The translations under genes and the position numbers were made by a program. The notes below the pieces were generated by a model. That model was not told where the DNA came from and did no database searches. It was given only the letters and a program-made list of their open reading frames with translations. From Atherix ibis (lineage: Eukaryota; Arthropoda; Insecta; Diptera; Athericidae): DNA of 64,000 nucleotides. Positions 23,562 to 34,310 of the stretch are shown in pieces (position 1 is the first letter of the stretch; each line of letters opens with the position of its first letter). The DNA lies in assembly GCA_958298945.1 (NCBI GenBank), contig OY282605.1:118044267-118108266 (forward strand). Reading direction: 5' to 3'.

Positions 23562-25290
23562 CTAAGGGGGGGTTGTGGCGTATCAGCTATAGTATTAGTA
23601 GCAGCAGCATCCATCAACCATCGCCAGACTAGAGTGAATTTTGTAAATTGAAGTCTTGTGCCGAATGCGTTTCCTGATTGATGTATGGTGACAGATGGTA
23701 GATGAACGAGACTCGGACGATATATAGGAAGCAAATCCGAATTCCTAATCTACTCCAAACTGACATATTCAACTAACAACTAAATTCCTAACCAATTTTC
23801 CAATTCAGTCAATCACAATTCAACCGTAGGCAACCACTCTATCCACTATGGCCACTAAAGCCCCGCCAGATTGTTCTTTCAACTTTCAGTTTGAGGTTAT
23901 GCTGCTTAAGGTCAATTTTATACGCACGTGTACGTAGAAAATAAACGAAAATTGAAATTACCGATCTTTATGAGTTTTTCTTTATTTTTATATGAAATTT
24001 ATATACGAACTTCTTTCAATGAGAATTTGCGAGTAAAAAGAAAATAATAATTTCAACATAACCTAAAATCAACCTAACCTCAAAATATTGAAAAATAAAA
24101 ATTGCCTCAAACAACAACTAACCTTAATGATGAAGAAATTTAGGTTATGTTCAAGTCGATAATTTGTAACAAAATCAATTTTTCCATCTTAATTTTCTTA
24201 TCAAGAAGTTAACCTCAAAATCTCATCAACAAAATAAGTATTTTTGATCAAAGTAAAAACAGTTCTCGTTTTATACTCGTAAATCACAATAATTGAGAAT
24301 AATTCGATTGAATAGCGGTACTTACTATTAGATACTTTTATCTTTTCGTGAAAAGAAGAAATCAACTCTCAACAGACAGGAAAATTACGAGTGCATTCGT
24401 AAACTAGATATCATTTGCTCTTTGCAGTTAAATAAAAATCGTAACAGTTTTAATTTGAGTATAAATATAGTTTTAATAATAACAAAACTTACTAAAATCA
24501 GGTGGTAATTTTCTGTGAATGTTGCTGACAATCTATGTCTATCAAATAAAAAGTTTTAGGACAAAATAGTCAGCAAATTAGCACAGAACATTTCGTTTTA
24601 TTCTTCTTTCAACTGATGTGATAATTGGTCTAGTCAAAGTCTGGCAATTCACATGTACAAAAAAGCCAATCAATGCCAACGTTTGTGGCTTCTAGTAAAA
24701 AGTAAAATCTTTTCAATCTAATTTATTGGCAAAAAAATTATCTTAAACATTCATCGACTGAAGAACTATTTCTAAAAAATAAAGATTATCTGTTTTATCG
24801 ATTGGAAAGCGTTTATATGATTTGGATCGGTTTCTTTTTTACATAATTTTTTTTTAATCATATATTTTGCGGAGGTTGTTCTTTTTATTTCGTTCAGTAA
24901 ACTTAAGAACGTAAAATATTATCTTTAAATTGCATCTTTATTGATTTTCTTACCTTCTGTAAATTTTTATAACAATATCGTTGAGTATTGACAGAATGAG
25001 AATGGCAAATTTTTGAATATCTTCGAAAATAGGAAAAGTTTAAAATTAAAAAAATTTTATCGGGGCTAATATTTTTGTAAAAAAAATTTAAACTATGTGC
25101 TATTCAAGTGAATTTTTTAAAAATTTTCTTTCAAATTACCACAAATATTTTGTAAAAGTTTAGAAAAATTTATCTTAAAAATATTGCATTATCTTTTCCT
25201 GCTTAAGAAAAGTATACTTTTAAAATTTCCGTAAAATTATTTTTTTATACTTAAGAAAAGTATACTCTCTAAAAAACCATTGAGTAGAAG
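23562..25290. other. no gene seen
   Basis: 23562-23850 is compositionally balanced, possibly unique. The rest is AT-rich. An AACCTAACCT-type stretch at about 24060-24085 is too short to be a telomeric array. Confidence 0.45.
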
Positions 25291-25650
25291 TTTGTCTATA
25301 AAATTACTATAAAAAATTTTCTATAAAAAATTTTCCTATAAAAATTTGTACAGAAAATTTCCTATAAAAATGTTTACAAAAAATTTCCTATAAAAAAATG
25401 TTAACAAAAAATTTCCTATAAAAATGTTTACAAAAAATTTCCTATAAAAATGTTTACAAAAAATTCCCTATGAAAATGTTTACAAAAAATTCCCTATGAA
25501 AATTTTACAAAAAATGCTTCTATAAAAATTTGTGCAAATAATTTCCTATAAAAATTTGTACAAAAAATTTCCTATGAAAATGTTTACAAAGAAGTTCCTA
25601 TAAAAATGTTTACGAAAAACTTCCTATAAAAAAAATTTTACAAAATAAAA
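25290..25650. repeat. second array of the ~26-bp minisatellite
   Basis: Units such as TTTCCTATAAAAATGTTTAC followed by AAAAAA repeat about thirteen times. They are clearly the same family as the array at 21.19-22.08 kb, about 3.2 kb away. Confidence 0.85.
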
Positions 25651-26450
25651 ATTTTGTTTAAAAATTTTGCTATAAAAATTTCGTTCAAAAATTTTTCTAT
25701 AGAAAATATTTGTCCATAAAAATGTCTACAATTACGAGTATTTTACTATAATATATTTTTACTAGCATTTTTCGCCACCAATTTTTAAGCATTTTTCGTC
25801 AACAATTACAATAAAATTTCTGTGAGTGATGATTTTCACAATCATTTCGTTCCAAAATTTTGCTAAAAAAATTTCGTTTAAAAATTTTTCTATAAAAATT
25901 TTATTCAAAAATTTTGCTATAAAAATTTTGTTCAAAAATTTTGCTATAAAAATTTTGTTCAAAAATTTTGCTATAAAAATTTTGTTCAAAAATTTTTCTG
26001 TAGAAAATATTTGTCCATAAAAATGTCTACAATGACGAGTATTTTACTATAAAAATGTTCACAATCATTCTTCATCATCAATTTTTACTAGCATTTTTCG
26101 CCACCAATTTTTAAGCATTTTTCGTCAACAATTACAATAAAATTTCTGTGAGTGATGATTTTCACAATCATTTCGTTCAAAAAATTTTTCTATAAAAGTT
26201 TTGTTCAAAAATTTTACTAAAAAAATTTTGTTTAAACATTTTTGTATAAAAATTTTATTCAAAAATTTTGCTATAAAAATTTTGTTCAAAAATTTTGCTA
26301 TAAAAATTTTGTTCAAACATTTTTCTGTAGAAAATATTTGTCCATAAAAATGTCTACAATTACGAGTATTTTACTATAAAAATTTTCACAATCATTCTAT
26401 AAAAATTTTCACAATAATTTTTACGGGCATTTTTCATCAACAATTACAAT
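25650..26450. repeat. 27-bp array within a ~300-bp higher-order repeat
   Basis: Short units AAATTTTGCTATAAAAATTT plus TGTTCAA (27 bp) are clustered at about 25842-26000 and 26176-26320. The spacer, which contains TTGTCCATAAAAATGTCTAC, ACGAGTATTTTACTAT, GCATTTTTCGCCACCAATTT and GTGAGTGATGATTTTCACAA, recurs. TTGTCCATAA is at 25710, 26011 and 26338, giving a higher-order period of about 300-327 bp. Because 27 is divisible by three, the array yields open frames repeating NKIFIAKFL; I do not consider these genes. Confidence 0.85.
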
Positions 26451-28790
26451 AAAATTTATGTAAAAACCACTATAAAAGTTGTCGTAAGCAAATTACCATT
26501 GAATATTTCCATAAAAATTTCTACAAAAAGTCTTTCTTTGTTTGTTTTTGAATTGAATGGAATTTACCATAAAAATATGATTTAAAAAATAAATTCTAGT
26601 GTTTTTAAAAACCATTTCCATAAAAATTTTCATCAAAATATTATTAACAAAAAAATGTGTTTGTACAAATTTTAATAAATTTTTTTTATAGAAAAACTTT
26701 TTTATAACATTTTTAAGAACAGTTTTTTAAGAAAATAAAACTTTTTGAAGAATAGAAAAATTGATTTTTCTCTATTCACATTACATTAGAACATTTTTAA
26801 TCTGTAACTACAAAGCAACAAAAAAGAAAATAAGTTGACAACAACGTCGACTGTAATATTTCCAAATGAAAAGAAAAATCCTCTTCGGAATTGCCCAATA
26901 TGGCATTGAGAAACGTTCCCCCATTAAGATGGGGAAAAATAATAGACAAGGAAAAATTCTATTTATGCCTAGCTAAATCGTCTATAAATATTAATGTCTC
27001 ATTATTACACCAAGTTTCTAAGCAATTACACAAACCTGCTGTTTATATTAAACAATAAGAGCAGGCAAAAAAAAAGGACCGAAGAAAATATAATCAAATC
27101 GGTAAGGACAGTAAAAAAAATAGGGAAAAATCATTTGAATTTGGAAATTTTCCACTGATAAAGGAGTTTCGTCTTAAAGATAAGATCCTTTATAAACTGT
27201 TGAAATAAAGAAGGTCTCATAAAAATATTGGGTATTTTTGTAATAATAATAAATGTTTTTTTTTTATAAAATTTCCGATTTACGCATTTTCTTTTATCAT
27301 AGAATAGAATAAATAATAAAAAGGATTTGGAGTTGAATTTCGGCCCTTTTTTTTTTTTTGCCTGCGTACGTATTAGAAGGGGATTGAACTGTTATATGAG
27401 CAGGTGAATACCTCCTTTTGGATGTAGGGTATAAGAAAAAAAGCATTATTATCTCAGGAAGCAATTTAAATAAGAAAAACAGATAATCGTATTCCGACAA
27501 ATAATTATTTTTGTAAATATCTTTTGCTGATTTCCAGCTGTGAGCAAAAAAAAATTTGATTAAAAAAACTTTTGTACTAACCATTTTTCATATAAATTTT
27601 AGAAAATATTTACTCTATTCTACGAACATTATATATACTAGAATATAATTTACTTTTTTATATTTTATGGTCTTTTTTAAGAAAAAAAATAATTTAAACA
27701 GAAGGAAATAAAAGTTCTTTGAAGACTTAAAAGAAGAAAATTTTCATGATTTCATATGAAAAGATATTAAAATATTCTGGAAAGAGATGCGGTTGGAGGG
27801 GGTGAGGGGGATAATTTTTCCATTTAATTTTTAATGTTTACTGAAATTATTCATACCATTTGGAAGAACAGTTGTTCCTCTTAATTCATTTTATTTTTGA
27901 ATTTCTACAATCAGTGAATGGGAAACTTTAATTTGTCTAAACCAAGTTGAAAATGTCTAGAATCAGAGAGGAAGAACGAACTAATTACACCGAAGCTTAT
28001 CGGTTGGATTTTTATCTGATGGAGTACTTCATGGATTATAATTTTCACTGTGCGTACAAGAAATGTTAAAGTCGATTGCCGCATTAGTAAACTTTAGATG
28101 AGAACAATTCAAAAACTAAATAATTAAATACTATGAAGTTCATAGAACTTTTTCCAATTAAATAGTATAAAATCGAGACAAGAACAAACATTTATAATAC
28201 AGAAAATGGAACAACAAACAAATATGAACAGAAAGATTTGTGAGAAAAGAATTGGTTCAATTTTTTTTTTTTAAATTTAATAATTGAGCTTTTTTTTGGA
28301 AGGCTAACAACTTTTGTTTTTGTAAGAATTCGAGAAAAAAAATTAAATTTTGCTAAAAAAATGGAAAAAATAATTTCACTTTGTTAGTGTTTAAAATTAA
28401 TTTCGGGTAAATAACCACTAGTCGAGCAATTGAAGAAATAACCACCAGTCGATGAAGAAGCCATTAAACATAATAACGTTAACAGCTTTTTCGAGTAAAG
28501 TCGTTTTTTCGGGTAATAGCGTCATCCTCCTGCAACCAATGTGATCCTAGTTAATCCTACTCTAGTAATACTGTCAGTTGACCGTTACATGGACTTGGCG
28601 GTAGTTGTAAATAAGAACAGCTCAATTTTCTTGTACAGCGCCATCTTTTGTAATTGACAGAAATTGATTTAAATTTTTTATATAGTATAATTTTCATCTT
28701 TAATTGAAATATTTTTTCAAAAAACAAATATGAATGCTAAAGGATAATAACGTCATCGTGAAAGAACCACGGTCCAAGGATATCCAACTT
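26451..28790. other. AT-rich DNA, no gene assigned
   Basis: Contains the small frame at 27953-28069 described separately and a frame at 27297-27584 (minus) without recognised features. At 28419-28465 a short direct repeat of ATAACCACTAGTCGA / ATAACCACCAGTCGA is seen. A GCGCCATCT motif lies at 28639-28647. Confidence 0.5.
27953..28069 (+). CDS. possible 38-residue small open frame
   Basis: ATG at 27953, TAA at 28067-28069. The product starts MSRIREEERTNYTEAYRLDF and ends NFHCAYKKC. It is acidic and aromatic-rich, unlike the Lys/Asn/Ile/Phe bias of chance frames here, and codons are less AT-rich than the flanks. There is no recognised family, no visible promoter, and at this length chance is a serious alternative. 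It could also be part of an exon. Confidence 0.2.
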   Translation: MSRIREEERTNYTEAYRLDFYLMEYFMDYNFHCAYKKC

Positions 28791-28799
28791 AGATAAATT

Positions 28800-29060
28800 T
28801 TGACAGATGGCAGCTGGTTTGACAGCTACTTTTTTAGGAACTTCTGTTACACTCTAAAAAAAAAACACCTGATTTTTGCGGCATTATAATATAAGATGAC
28901 AAAAATGAAAGGGAAGTTATTAAAAAATATTCACCATAAATCTATATATTAGATACAATGCCAAACTTTATTGAGTAAAAATCCATCGGTAAACTTTGAC
29001 ATATGATATCTGATTTGACAGCTAACACTTTCGGTAAAAAATAAAAATGAAACCAATAAA
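28800..29060. other. transposon-end-like scraps
   Basis: 28801-28830 contains GACAGATGGCAGCTGGTTTG then ACAGCT, and 29012-29026 contains GATTTGACAGCTAAC. Both resemble half of the TTTGACAGCTGTCAAA palindrome at the ends of the D,D41D relics. Between them ATGCCAAACTTTATTGAG resembles the subterminal GGCAAACCTTA tract. Probably remnants of one such element, too decayed to orient. Confidence 0.35.
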
Positions 29061-29189
29061 AACGAATAATAAATCTTTGATTCCAAATGTAATGATTTTT
29101 ACTTTATAAAATTTATAATAAAAATTGAATTGGAATAAAAAAAAATTACGAAAATTAAACTTTAACTCATTGATTTTGTGCAATCGCGA

Positions 29190-29959
29190 TAACGGATGTG
29201 CGAACTGGTGAATTCATGACTCAAACGCTGTAATTATTTCGCATGATACTCGCCATTGATTGTTTTTCATTTTTGAAGAAAACACCCCAAAAAACTAACA
29301 CCATGATCTTGACAGCAGATGGCACTGCCTTCGCTTTCTTTGGAGCCCGTTTCTCCACTTTCAGTCCATTATTTTAACTGTTTCTTTATCTCAAGTTTGA
29401 AGTAATGGACCTATACTTCATCTATTGTTATAAATCAATACAGAAATGTTGGTCTTATTGATGCTGTTTATGCTCCATTTTAAGCAAACGCGGCACCCTT
29501 TTTGCGCACAGTTTTCTCATGTCCAAATTTTCAGACAATATACGTGCTTTCAGTCGACGGTCATCTAATACCATTTTGTGAATTTTTTTCACCATTTCAA
29601 GCGTGGTCACCTCATTTGAGCAATCATTGCCATATTCGTTTTGGCAGTTCGTAAGGCGTATTTTAAACTCTGCCATCCAATATTTTATTGTTGTAAACAA
29701 AGGAGCAGACTCACCCCCAAAGTGGGACCTTTCAAATGAGAGTACTGCATCACATAGTAATGACCAATTTTTTCCACGTTTACATATTCTCTGAGAGCGC
29801 TCACTATTGATAACTGTCAAAAAAATACAAGATAACACAGCAGCGTCTTTAAACTTTAAATTTAAACTTCATATGCTTGGTACTTTCGAGAATAGTACTT
29901 TTTTTCCAACAACAACCGCTATTTATACATCAGGCCAGATACTTTTCAAACAACCCTCG
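29190..29959 (-). pseudogene. irritans-type mariner remnant
   Basis: The 5' end on the minus strand is marked by CGAGGGTTGTTTGAAAAGTA reading from 29959, next to TA (29960-29961). This is typical of a mariner terminal repeat of the ACGAGGGT-TTTGAAAAGT type. Protein pieces follow: FGGESAPLFTTIKYWMAEF, VKKIHKMVLDDRRLK, DMRKLCAKRVPRLL, and near 29320 a KKAKAVPSAVKIMVLVFW block (family K-x-x-x-S-A-G-K-V-M-x-S-V-F-W-D). The catalytic core beyond this and the other terminus are not recognisable. Inactive. Confidence 0.75.
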
Positions 29960-29961
29960 TA

Positions 29962-30277
29962 TCTGTTGTAGTTATAAAAAAAAAATTTCTAATTTAAAAT
30001 AAATTTTTTTAATCAAAACAATTAAAATACAACAAAAATAATTGTAAATTAATTTTCTTTTCATATTATTTTGATTAACTCTGGCTTAAAAATGTAGTTT
30101 TTTTAAAATCGATAGTTTTTTAATTCAGACAAATCCTAATCCGCAAAAATTTCAATATGGTAAAACAGATAGTAAAGCATCGCACACTAAGACCCAGTCC
30201 CAGTCGATTCGAAATTCTGTACTCAAACTAACTATAATGATCTGTACTTAAATATTAAATAATAATTATTTTGGTTA
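29962..30277. other. AT-rich spacer, no gene
   Basis: Separates the dead irritans-type mariner from the complete mariner on the right. Nothing recognised. Confidence 0.6.
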
Positions 30278-30279
30278 TA

Positions 30280-30308
30280 CGTGGGCTACTATATATATTT
30301 CTGGCCTA
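30280..30308. repeat. left terminal inverted repeat of the intact mariner
   Basis: Begins CGTGGGCTACTATATATATT and ends TCTGGCCTA. Differs from the right repeat only at position 4 (G here, A there). Confidence 0.93.
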
Positions 30309-30345
30309 ATAATGAAAATGCGAATATTTATCAACGAAAAAGGTT

Positions 30346-31398
30346 TTATTGTTTTTCAAAATATTCTCCATCAAGATTTATACACTTTTGCATGCGCTCA
30401 AACCAATTTTCGAAGCACTTTTTCCACTCCGATTGAGACACCTCCAAAACATGGTTTTTGAATGCTTCAACAGCATCTTCTGGCGACGAAAATCGTTGAC
30501 CACGCATTTTTTTCTTGATGTGTGGGAATAAAAAGAAGTCATTGGGTGCCAAGTCAGGGCTGTACGGAGGATGACCCATCAATTCGACGTTTTGTCCGGT
30601 CAAAAAGGCGCTGGTTTGAGCCGATGTGTGAGAGCTCGCATTGTCATGGTGCACAATGATTCGACTTCTCTTGTTCGTTTTTCGAATTTCTCCGAAGACT
30701 TCAGGCAAACAAATGGTGGTGTACCACTCAGAATTGACCGTCCTACGTTGCACAAGCGGAACAGTCGCCACATGACCAGTTTTGCCAAAGAAACAAGCGA
30801 CCATTTGCTTCGAAGTGCTTCTTCCACGAACAACTTTCGTTGGATTTGACTCGTCTTGGAAGACCCACACGGTCGATTGCTGTTTTGTTTCGGGCTCATA
30901 CGCATAGATCCATGATTCGTCACCTGTGACGATCTTATAAACGTCTTTTGAAGCACCGCGATCGTATTTTTTCAGCATTTCTTTACACCAATCCACACGA
31001 GCCTTTTTTTGAGCGATTGTCAAATTGTGCGGGATCCAACGAGAACAAACCTTTTTTACGGCCAGGTGTTCATGCAATATCGAATGTATGCTGGTGGGAG
31101 AAATGCCTAGGCATGCCTCTATCTCACGGTATGTCACATGACGGTCTTGCATTATCAGTTCACGTACGGCATCGATGTTTTCTGGAACAACGGCTGTTTT
31201 TGGACGACCTTCACGGAATTCGTCTTTGAGCGAGCGTCGGCCACGATTGAATTCGTTGTACCAGTTTTTCACAGTGCTATAGGATGGTGCTTCATAGCCA
31301 TACAAAGATTTAAGTTCATCGATGCACTCTTGTCGTGATAATCCACGTCGAAAGTTGTGAAAAATGATCGCACGAAAATGTTCACGAGTTAATTCCAT
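30346..31398 (-). CDS. mariner transposase (DD34D), intact
   Basis: 350 residues, typical mariner length. The protein binds the element's terminal repeats and catalyses cut-and-paste transposition into TA sites in the nucleus. The N-terminus (MELTREHFRAIIFHNFRRGL) opens the first helix-turn-helix. YSTVKNWYNEF and the GRP tract (about residue 64) precede the second DNA-binding domain (VTYREIEACLGIS). The linker carries SRWIPHNL, the WVPHEL-type motif. The catalytic triad is Asp in VTGDESWIY, Asp in VHHDNASSH and Asp in YSPDLAPNDFF; exactly 34 residues separate the last two, i.e. DD34D. YSPDLAP is intact. There are no stops or frameshifts. Start chosen because ATG begins the conserved MELTREHF. 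Subfamily left open. Confidence 0.95.
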   Translation of the reverse strand: MELTREHFRAIIFHNFRRGLSRQECIDELKSLYGYEAPSYSTVKNWYNEFNRGRRSLKDEFREGRPKTAVVPENIDAVRELIMQDRHVTYREIEACLGISPTSIHSILHEHLAVKKVCSRWIPHNLTIAQKKARVDWCKEMLKKYDRGASKDVYKIVTGDESWIYAYEPETKQQSTVWVFQDESNPTKVVRGRSTSKQMVACFFGKTGHVATVPLVQRRTVNSEWYTTICLPEVFGEIRKTNKRSRIIVHHDNASSHTSAQTSAFLTGQNVELMGHPPYSPDLAPNDFFLFPHIKKKMRGQRFSSPEDAVEAFKNHVLEVSQSEWKKCFENWFERMQKCINLDGEYFEKQ

Positions 31399-31544
31399 TT
31401 TTTTGCCAAATTGATTTTTTCAAGTCACTGTAAACAACACAAATGATAGTCGTACGTCAAAACGTTCTTAGTACGTTTATGCTAAAAAATGTCAAACTTT
31501 CCAATGGAAATGTCAGATCGCACCTGGCAACACTTAGTGTTGCC

Positions 31545-31573
31545 TAGGCCAGAAATATATATAGTAGCCTACG
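31545..31573. repeat. right terminal inverted repeat of the intact mariner
   Basis: Read on the minus strand it begins CGTAGGCTACTATATATATT and ends TCTGGCCTA. Just inside, 31531-31545 (CACTTAGTGTTGCCT) forms part of the 5' untranslated leader. Confidence 0.93.
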
Positions 31574-31575
31574 TA

Positions 31576-32760
31576 GTTTTCTTTACTTCAAAAAAAAAAA
31601 AATTATTTTTCTTCAGGTAGGACTTTTTTTCTTCTCTCGGTCTAATAGATTACTAAGACTCGATTAAGCGTTGCTTTGTCTTCGTTGGTCGTCTTGTCTA
31701 AACCTAATCGCATCTGTTCGACGGATTTAAGGTTCTTCTCTTTCGTTAAACTGTTTTGTTTTTTCTTTGGTAAAATTTTTACACAAAAGCAAACGACCTC
31801 CAACTATTATAGGTCTACTTTAGGCTTCTTCTCCTCCAAAGAAGAAGCCAAATTTTTTTCTACTTTTTCTTCTCTTTCTTATTATGATTTCATTTTATAT
31901 TCAGTCTATTCGAAAGATAAGATTACCTTCCTCTTCCTCTGGCTCTAAAGTATAAGTAGAAGAAAAAGTAAAATTTATTTTTTTCTTCTTCTAAAATATT
32001 TTGCATTCTTATGTTAAGGGAACAACAAAAGTGTTAGATAAAAGTACACGACCAATGAAGAAAAGAAAAAAAAAACAAGAATGGTAAAAAGACTGGATGA
32101 ACAGAGTTTATAGTTGGACGAGAATATTGTAGAAAAATATGATCATTTAGAAATTGTAAGCATAAAATGAATAAACATTCTAACCGCTTCATCATGTTAT
32201 GTGCCATCATAGTTGCCATCTGTTCATCGGTTTGGTACCTTCTCTTGTAATCGGCGTGTTCGTTGACTTCTTTCGGTTAAACATTCTGCTAAGCTGGAAA
32301 GTTCACCGAACTTGATATTTTTCTATAAAACGTGTTCAATCGTTCCCATGTGCTAGGAAGTATTAGTATTCATTCTGATCGTCTACAAAGTTGATTCTGT
32401 TATTGCCCTTTCTTCTCTATAGAACTAACTCTCTACGGGAATCGTAGGCTTATGGTATGTATTTACCAATATTCTCCGGTTAGCATATAACTTCTGATTG
32501 TTAACTATTTCGAATTCAATATACGAAAAGTTATTATTGCTATATAGAAAATTACCTTTTTTTTCTCGTGTTTATTATATATCTAAAAAAAAAAATCCGA
32601 AAATATACTACAATGGATTAATTTCCTATCGTGCAAAATGTTATGAAAAAATAAAAGTGAAGATGAACAAAATTATGGAAATAATTTGAAAAAATGTTTC
32701 TTAAAAATAAATAAATCTAAAGCGCGCTAGTTTGCGATTAAAAACAGTTGAAATGTCGTG
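31576..32760. other. no gene assigned
   Basis: 31605-31622 has a T-rich tract ending TTCTTCAG/GTAGGA, resembling a splice acceptor abutting a donor, weaker than the one at 62957. 31640-32480 is less AT-rich in places. The frame at 31676-31948 (plus) has no domain. Confidence 0.4.
32120..32267 (-). other. weak candidate exon or element scrap
   Basis: The minus strand from about 32267 reads KEVNEHADYKRRYQTDEQMA then TMMAHNMMKRLECLF. It is markedly more protein-like than its surroundings before turning hydrophobic and AT-driven. A stop lies just before it in the same frame and no good splice signals are placed correctly. Unrecognised. It may be a decayed exon, a transposon scrap or chance. Confidence 0.2.
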
Positions 32761-32763
32761 TAT

Positions 32764-34310
32764 AGCGCCATCTGTTGTCATTGATAAGTAATTGACTTTA
32801 ATTTATTTTTATATATGGTATTGCTGTCATATTCAATTCAAAATGTCATCAAAAAAAAAAGTTAAAAAATTTGGTCCTAATTTAGCGGCACACTAAGGCA
32901 GGCTGTCTTAAGTTCAAATTTATCAAGTGAAATAATTGCCAAATAACCAAAGAAATTTTTTTTTATAAAAATGTTGCTCTAAAATGGTTCTAAAGAACAA
33001 TTGAAAATAATAAAAATATTTTTACTATGAGAAATTCGAAAATAAAAATGCATGCAACGCCATCTGGCATATTTTAACAAAAAGAAAAGTAAATGTTTAT
33101 CCAATTTGCGATTCAACAAGTAAAGTTAAATAAAACACACTTAATATGTAGATTATGATTTAATTTTTATTTCATTAAATTTCGAGATCTTGCCATCTAA
33201 CATAATTCAACCTAATGCATAAAGCTGCCACAAGACTTTTTGTAGGACTGGATCGTTTTGAGGTAATTTATTATGACTTCTTCGCACGTTTCGAGATGTA
33301 ATTCGGCCATTACTTAACGGATGTTGATTTTTCAATGATCTAAAAATTGAGAATTTTTTTTTCTATAAACGTGATTTTTCGAGTAATTACCATTACTAAC
33401 AAGACAAATTTTAGAGGTCAACTGACATTAACAAATCTCGAAATTGGATGTCCAGTGAGATTTTTGCTCAACTAAAGCCAAAATCTGTCTTTTTGTGTGG
33501 CTGATGGCGGCTTCTTATTTAAACAACATATGGTCCAGATTAAAATCTTAAAGTTCAGTTAAAAAAAAGTCATGCGGTTATAGTACTGAAAATTGACAGT
33601 AACAGTCTCTCCAAAGAAATACGGGCCAATGACATTTTCTGGCCCAAATACCCATCAGATAGTCACTTTTGGCTGATATACGTACCATTATTGCTTCACA
33701 GTAACTTATTGATTTTCAGAGCCCCATATGCGTCAATTTAGCTTATTGACATATTCACGCATCAACACTGCAGCTACAATAAACCGCAAAACAAAACGCA
33801 GCTACAGCAGAATCACCACTTTTGAAGAATTTTTTTTTACAATTTTTAGGCGCTGTTCCTTGGTTAAATGATATATAATGCAAAATGGCGGACCTAAGAT
33901 TTCAGCAAATCGTTTTTGACAGCTGTCAAATGTTTAACAGCTCTCAAATGACAGAACTGTTCTTTCCGAACCACAAAATGAGTAGTCCTTTAATTATTTT
34001 ATTTTTATATTCTCTGTTAATAAATTTAGAAAAATTATCATAATCAGTTTTATTTAAAATAAAAATTTAATTAACCAAATGACACAAGACCATACGCCAC
34101 AAACTTTCAAAAAATTCTAATTGCCCTCCTACAGTGCCATCTATTTTGTTTGTTGAAATCATTAAAAATGTTTCCTTTTTTTTAAAAAAAAGGGCAAATG
34201 CTTTTTCTTGTTTAGTTTAATAAAAATTTAGTTACAATAAATGTTGATAAAATTTTATATTGTTTTACTTCGAAAATTGCAATTTTTTATCAACGCCATC
34301 TATTGTAAAA
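32764..34310. repeat. cluster of four dispersed CGCCATCT motifs
   Basis: TAGCGCCATCTGTTGTCATT (32763-32782), CAACGCCATCTGG (33055-33067), CAGTGCCATCTATTTTGTTT (34132-34151) and CAACGCCATCTATTGTAAAA (34291-34310), all in the same orientation and embedded in otherwise dissimilar AT-rich sequence. Further copies occur elsewhere in the window. Function unknown: it could be a conserved end or core of a short interspersed element. Confidence 0.5.
33170..33990 (-). mobile_element. D,D41D-type Tc1/mariner relic
   Basis: The minus strand gives FFGETVTVNFQYYNRMTFF near 33640-33580 (family F-x-x-x-V-T-V-N-x-x-x-Y). Further down VMAELHLETCEEVIINYLKT near 33310-33260 and KKSCGSFMH near 33240 match the C-terminal V-I-E-N-W ... 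R-R-S-R-G-G-H tail. The palindrome TTTGACAGCTGTCAAA is at 33915-33930. The left end carries CTTGCCAT (33189-33196). It preserves the uninterrupted GGTCCAGATTAAAAT sequence (about 33532-33546) that corresponds to the mariner insertion point in the relic at 6.1 kb. Confidence 0.65.

Larger units (their letters stand above)
30280..31573 (-). mobile_element. complete, apparently intact mariner transposon
   Basis: A 1294-bp element bounded by 29-bp terminal inverted repeats differing at one position and flanked by TA (30278-30279 and 31574-31575), the universal mariner target duplication. It holds one transposase gene on the minus strand, with 65 bp between the left end and the stop codon and about 175 bp between the start codon and the right end. 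Length, ends and gene are all as expected for an autonomous copy. The repeat identity and lack of coding damage suggest recent arrival, unlike all other transposons in the window. It lies in AT-rich non-genic DNA. Confidence 0.95.

Noticed and set aside
24056..24100. AACCTAACCT-like sequence resembling an insect telomere repeat
   Set aside because: Only two to three imperfect units; far too short for a telomeric tract.
25762..26316. Open frames encoding NKIFIAKFL repeats on one strand and a similar repeat series on the other
   Set aside because: They follow mechanically from a 27-bp tandem repeat whose length is a multiple of three.
29310..29325. GACAGCAGATGGCAC as another copy of the GCGCCATCT motif
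   Set aside because: It lies in the coding sequence of the dead mariner (the KAVPSAVK block) and matches only partly.
30571..31338. Plus-strand frames within the intact mariner
   Set aside because: Antisense shadows of the transposase.
31605..31622. TTTTTCTTCAG/GTAGGA as a second recursive splice site
   Set aside because: The donor half is a poor match and the pyrimidine tract is short; chance is likely in this sequence.
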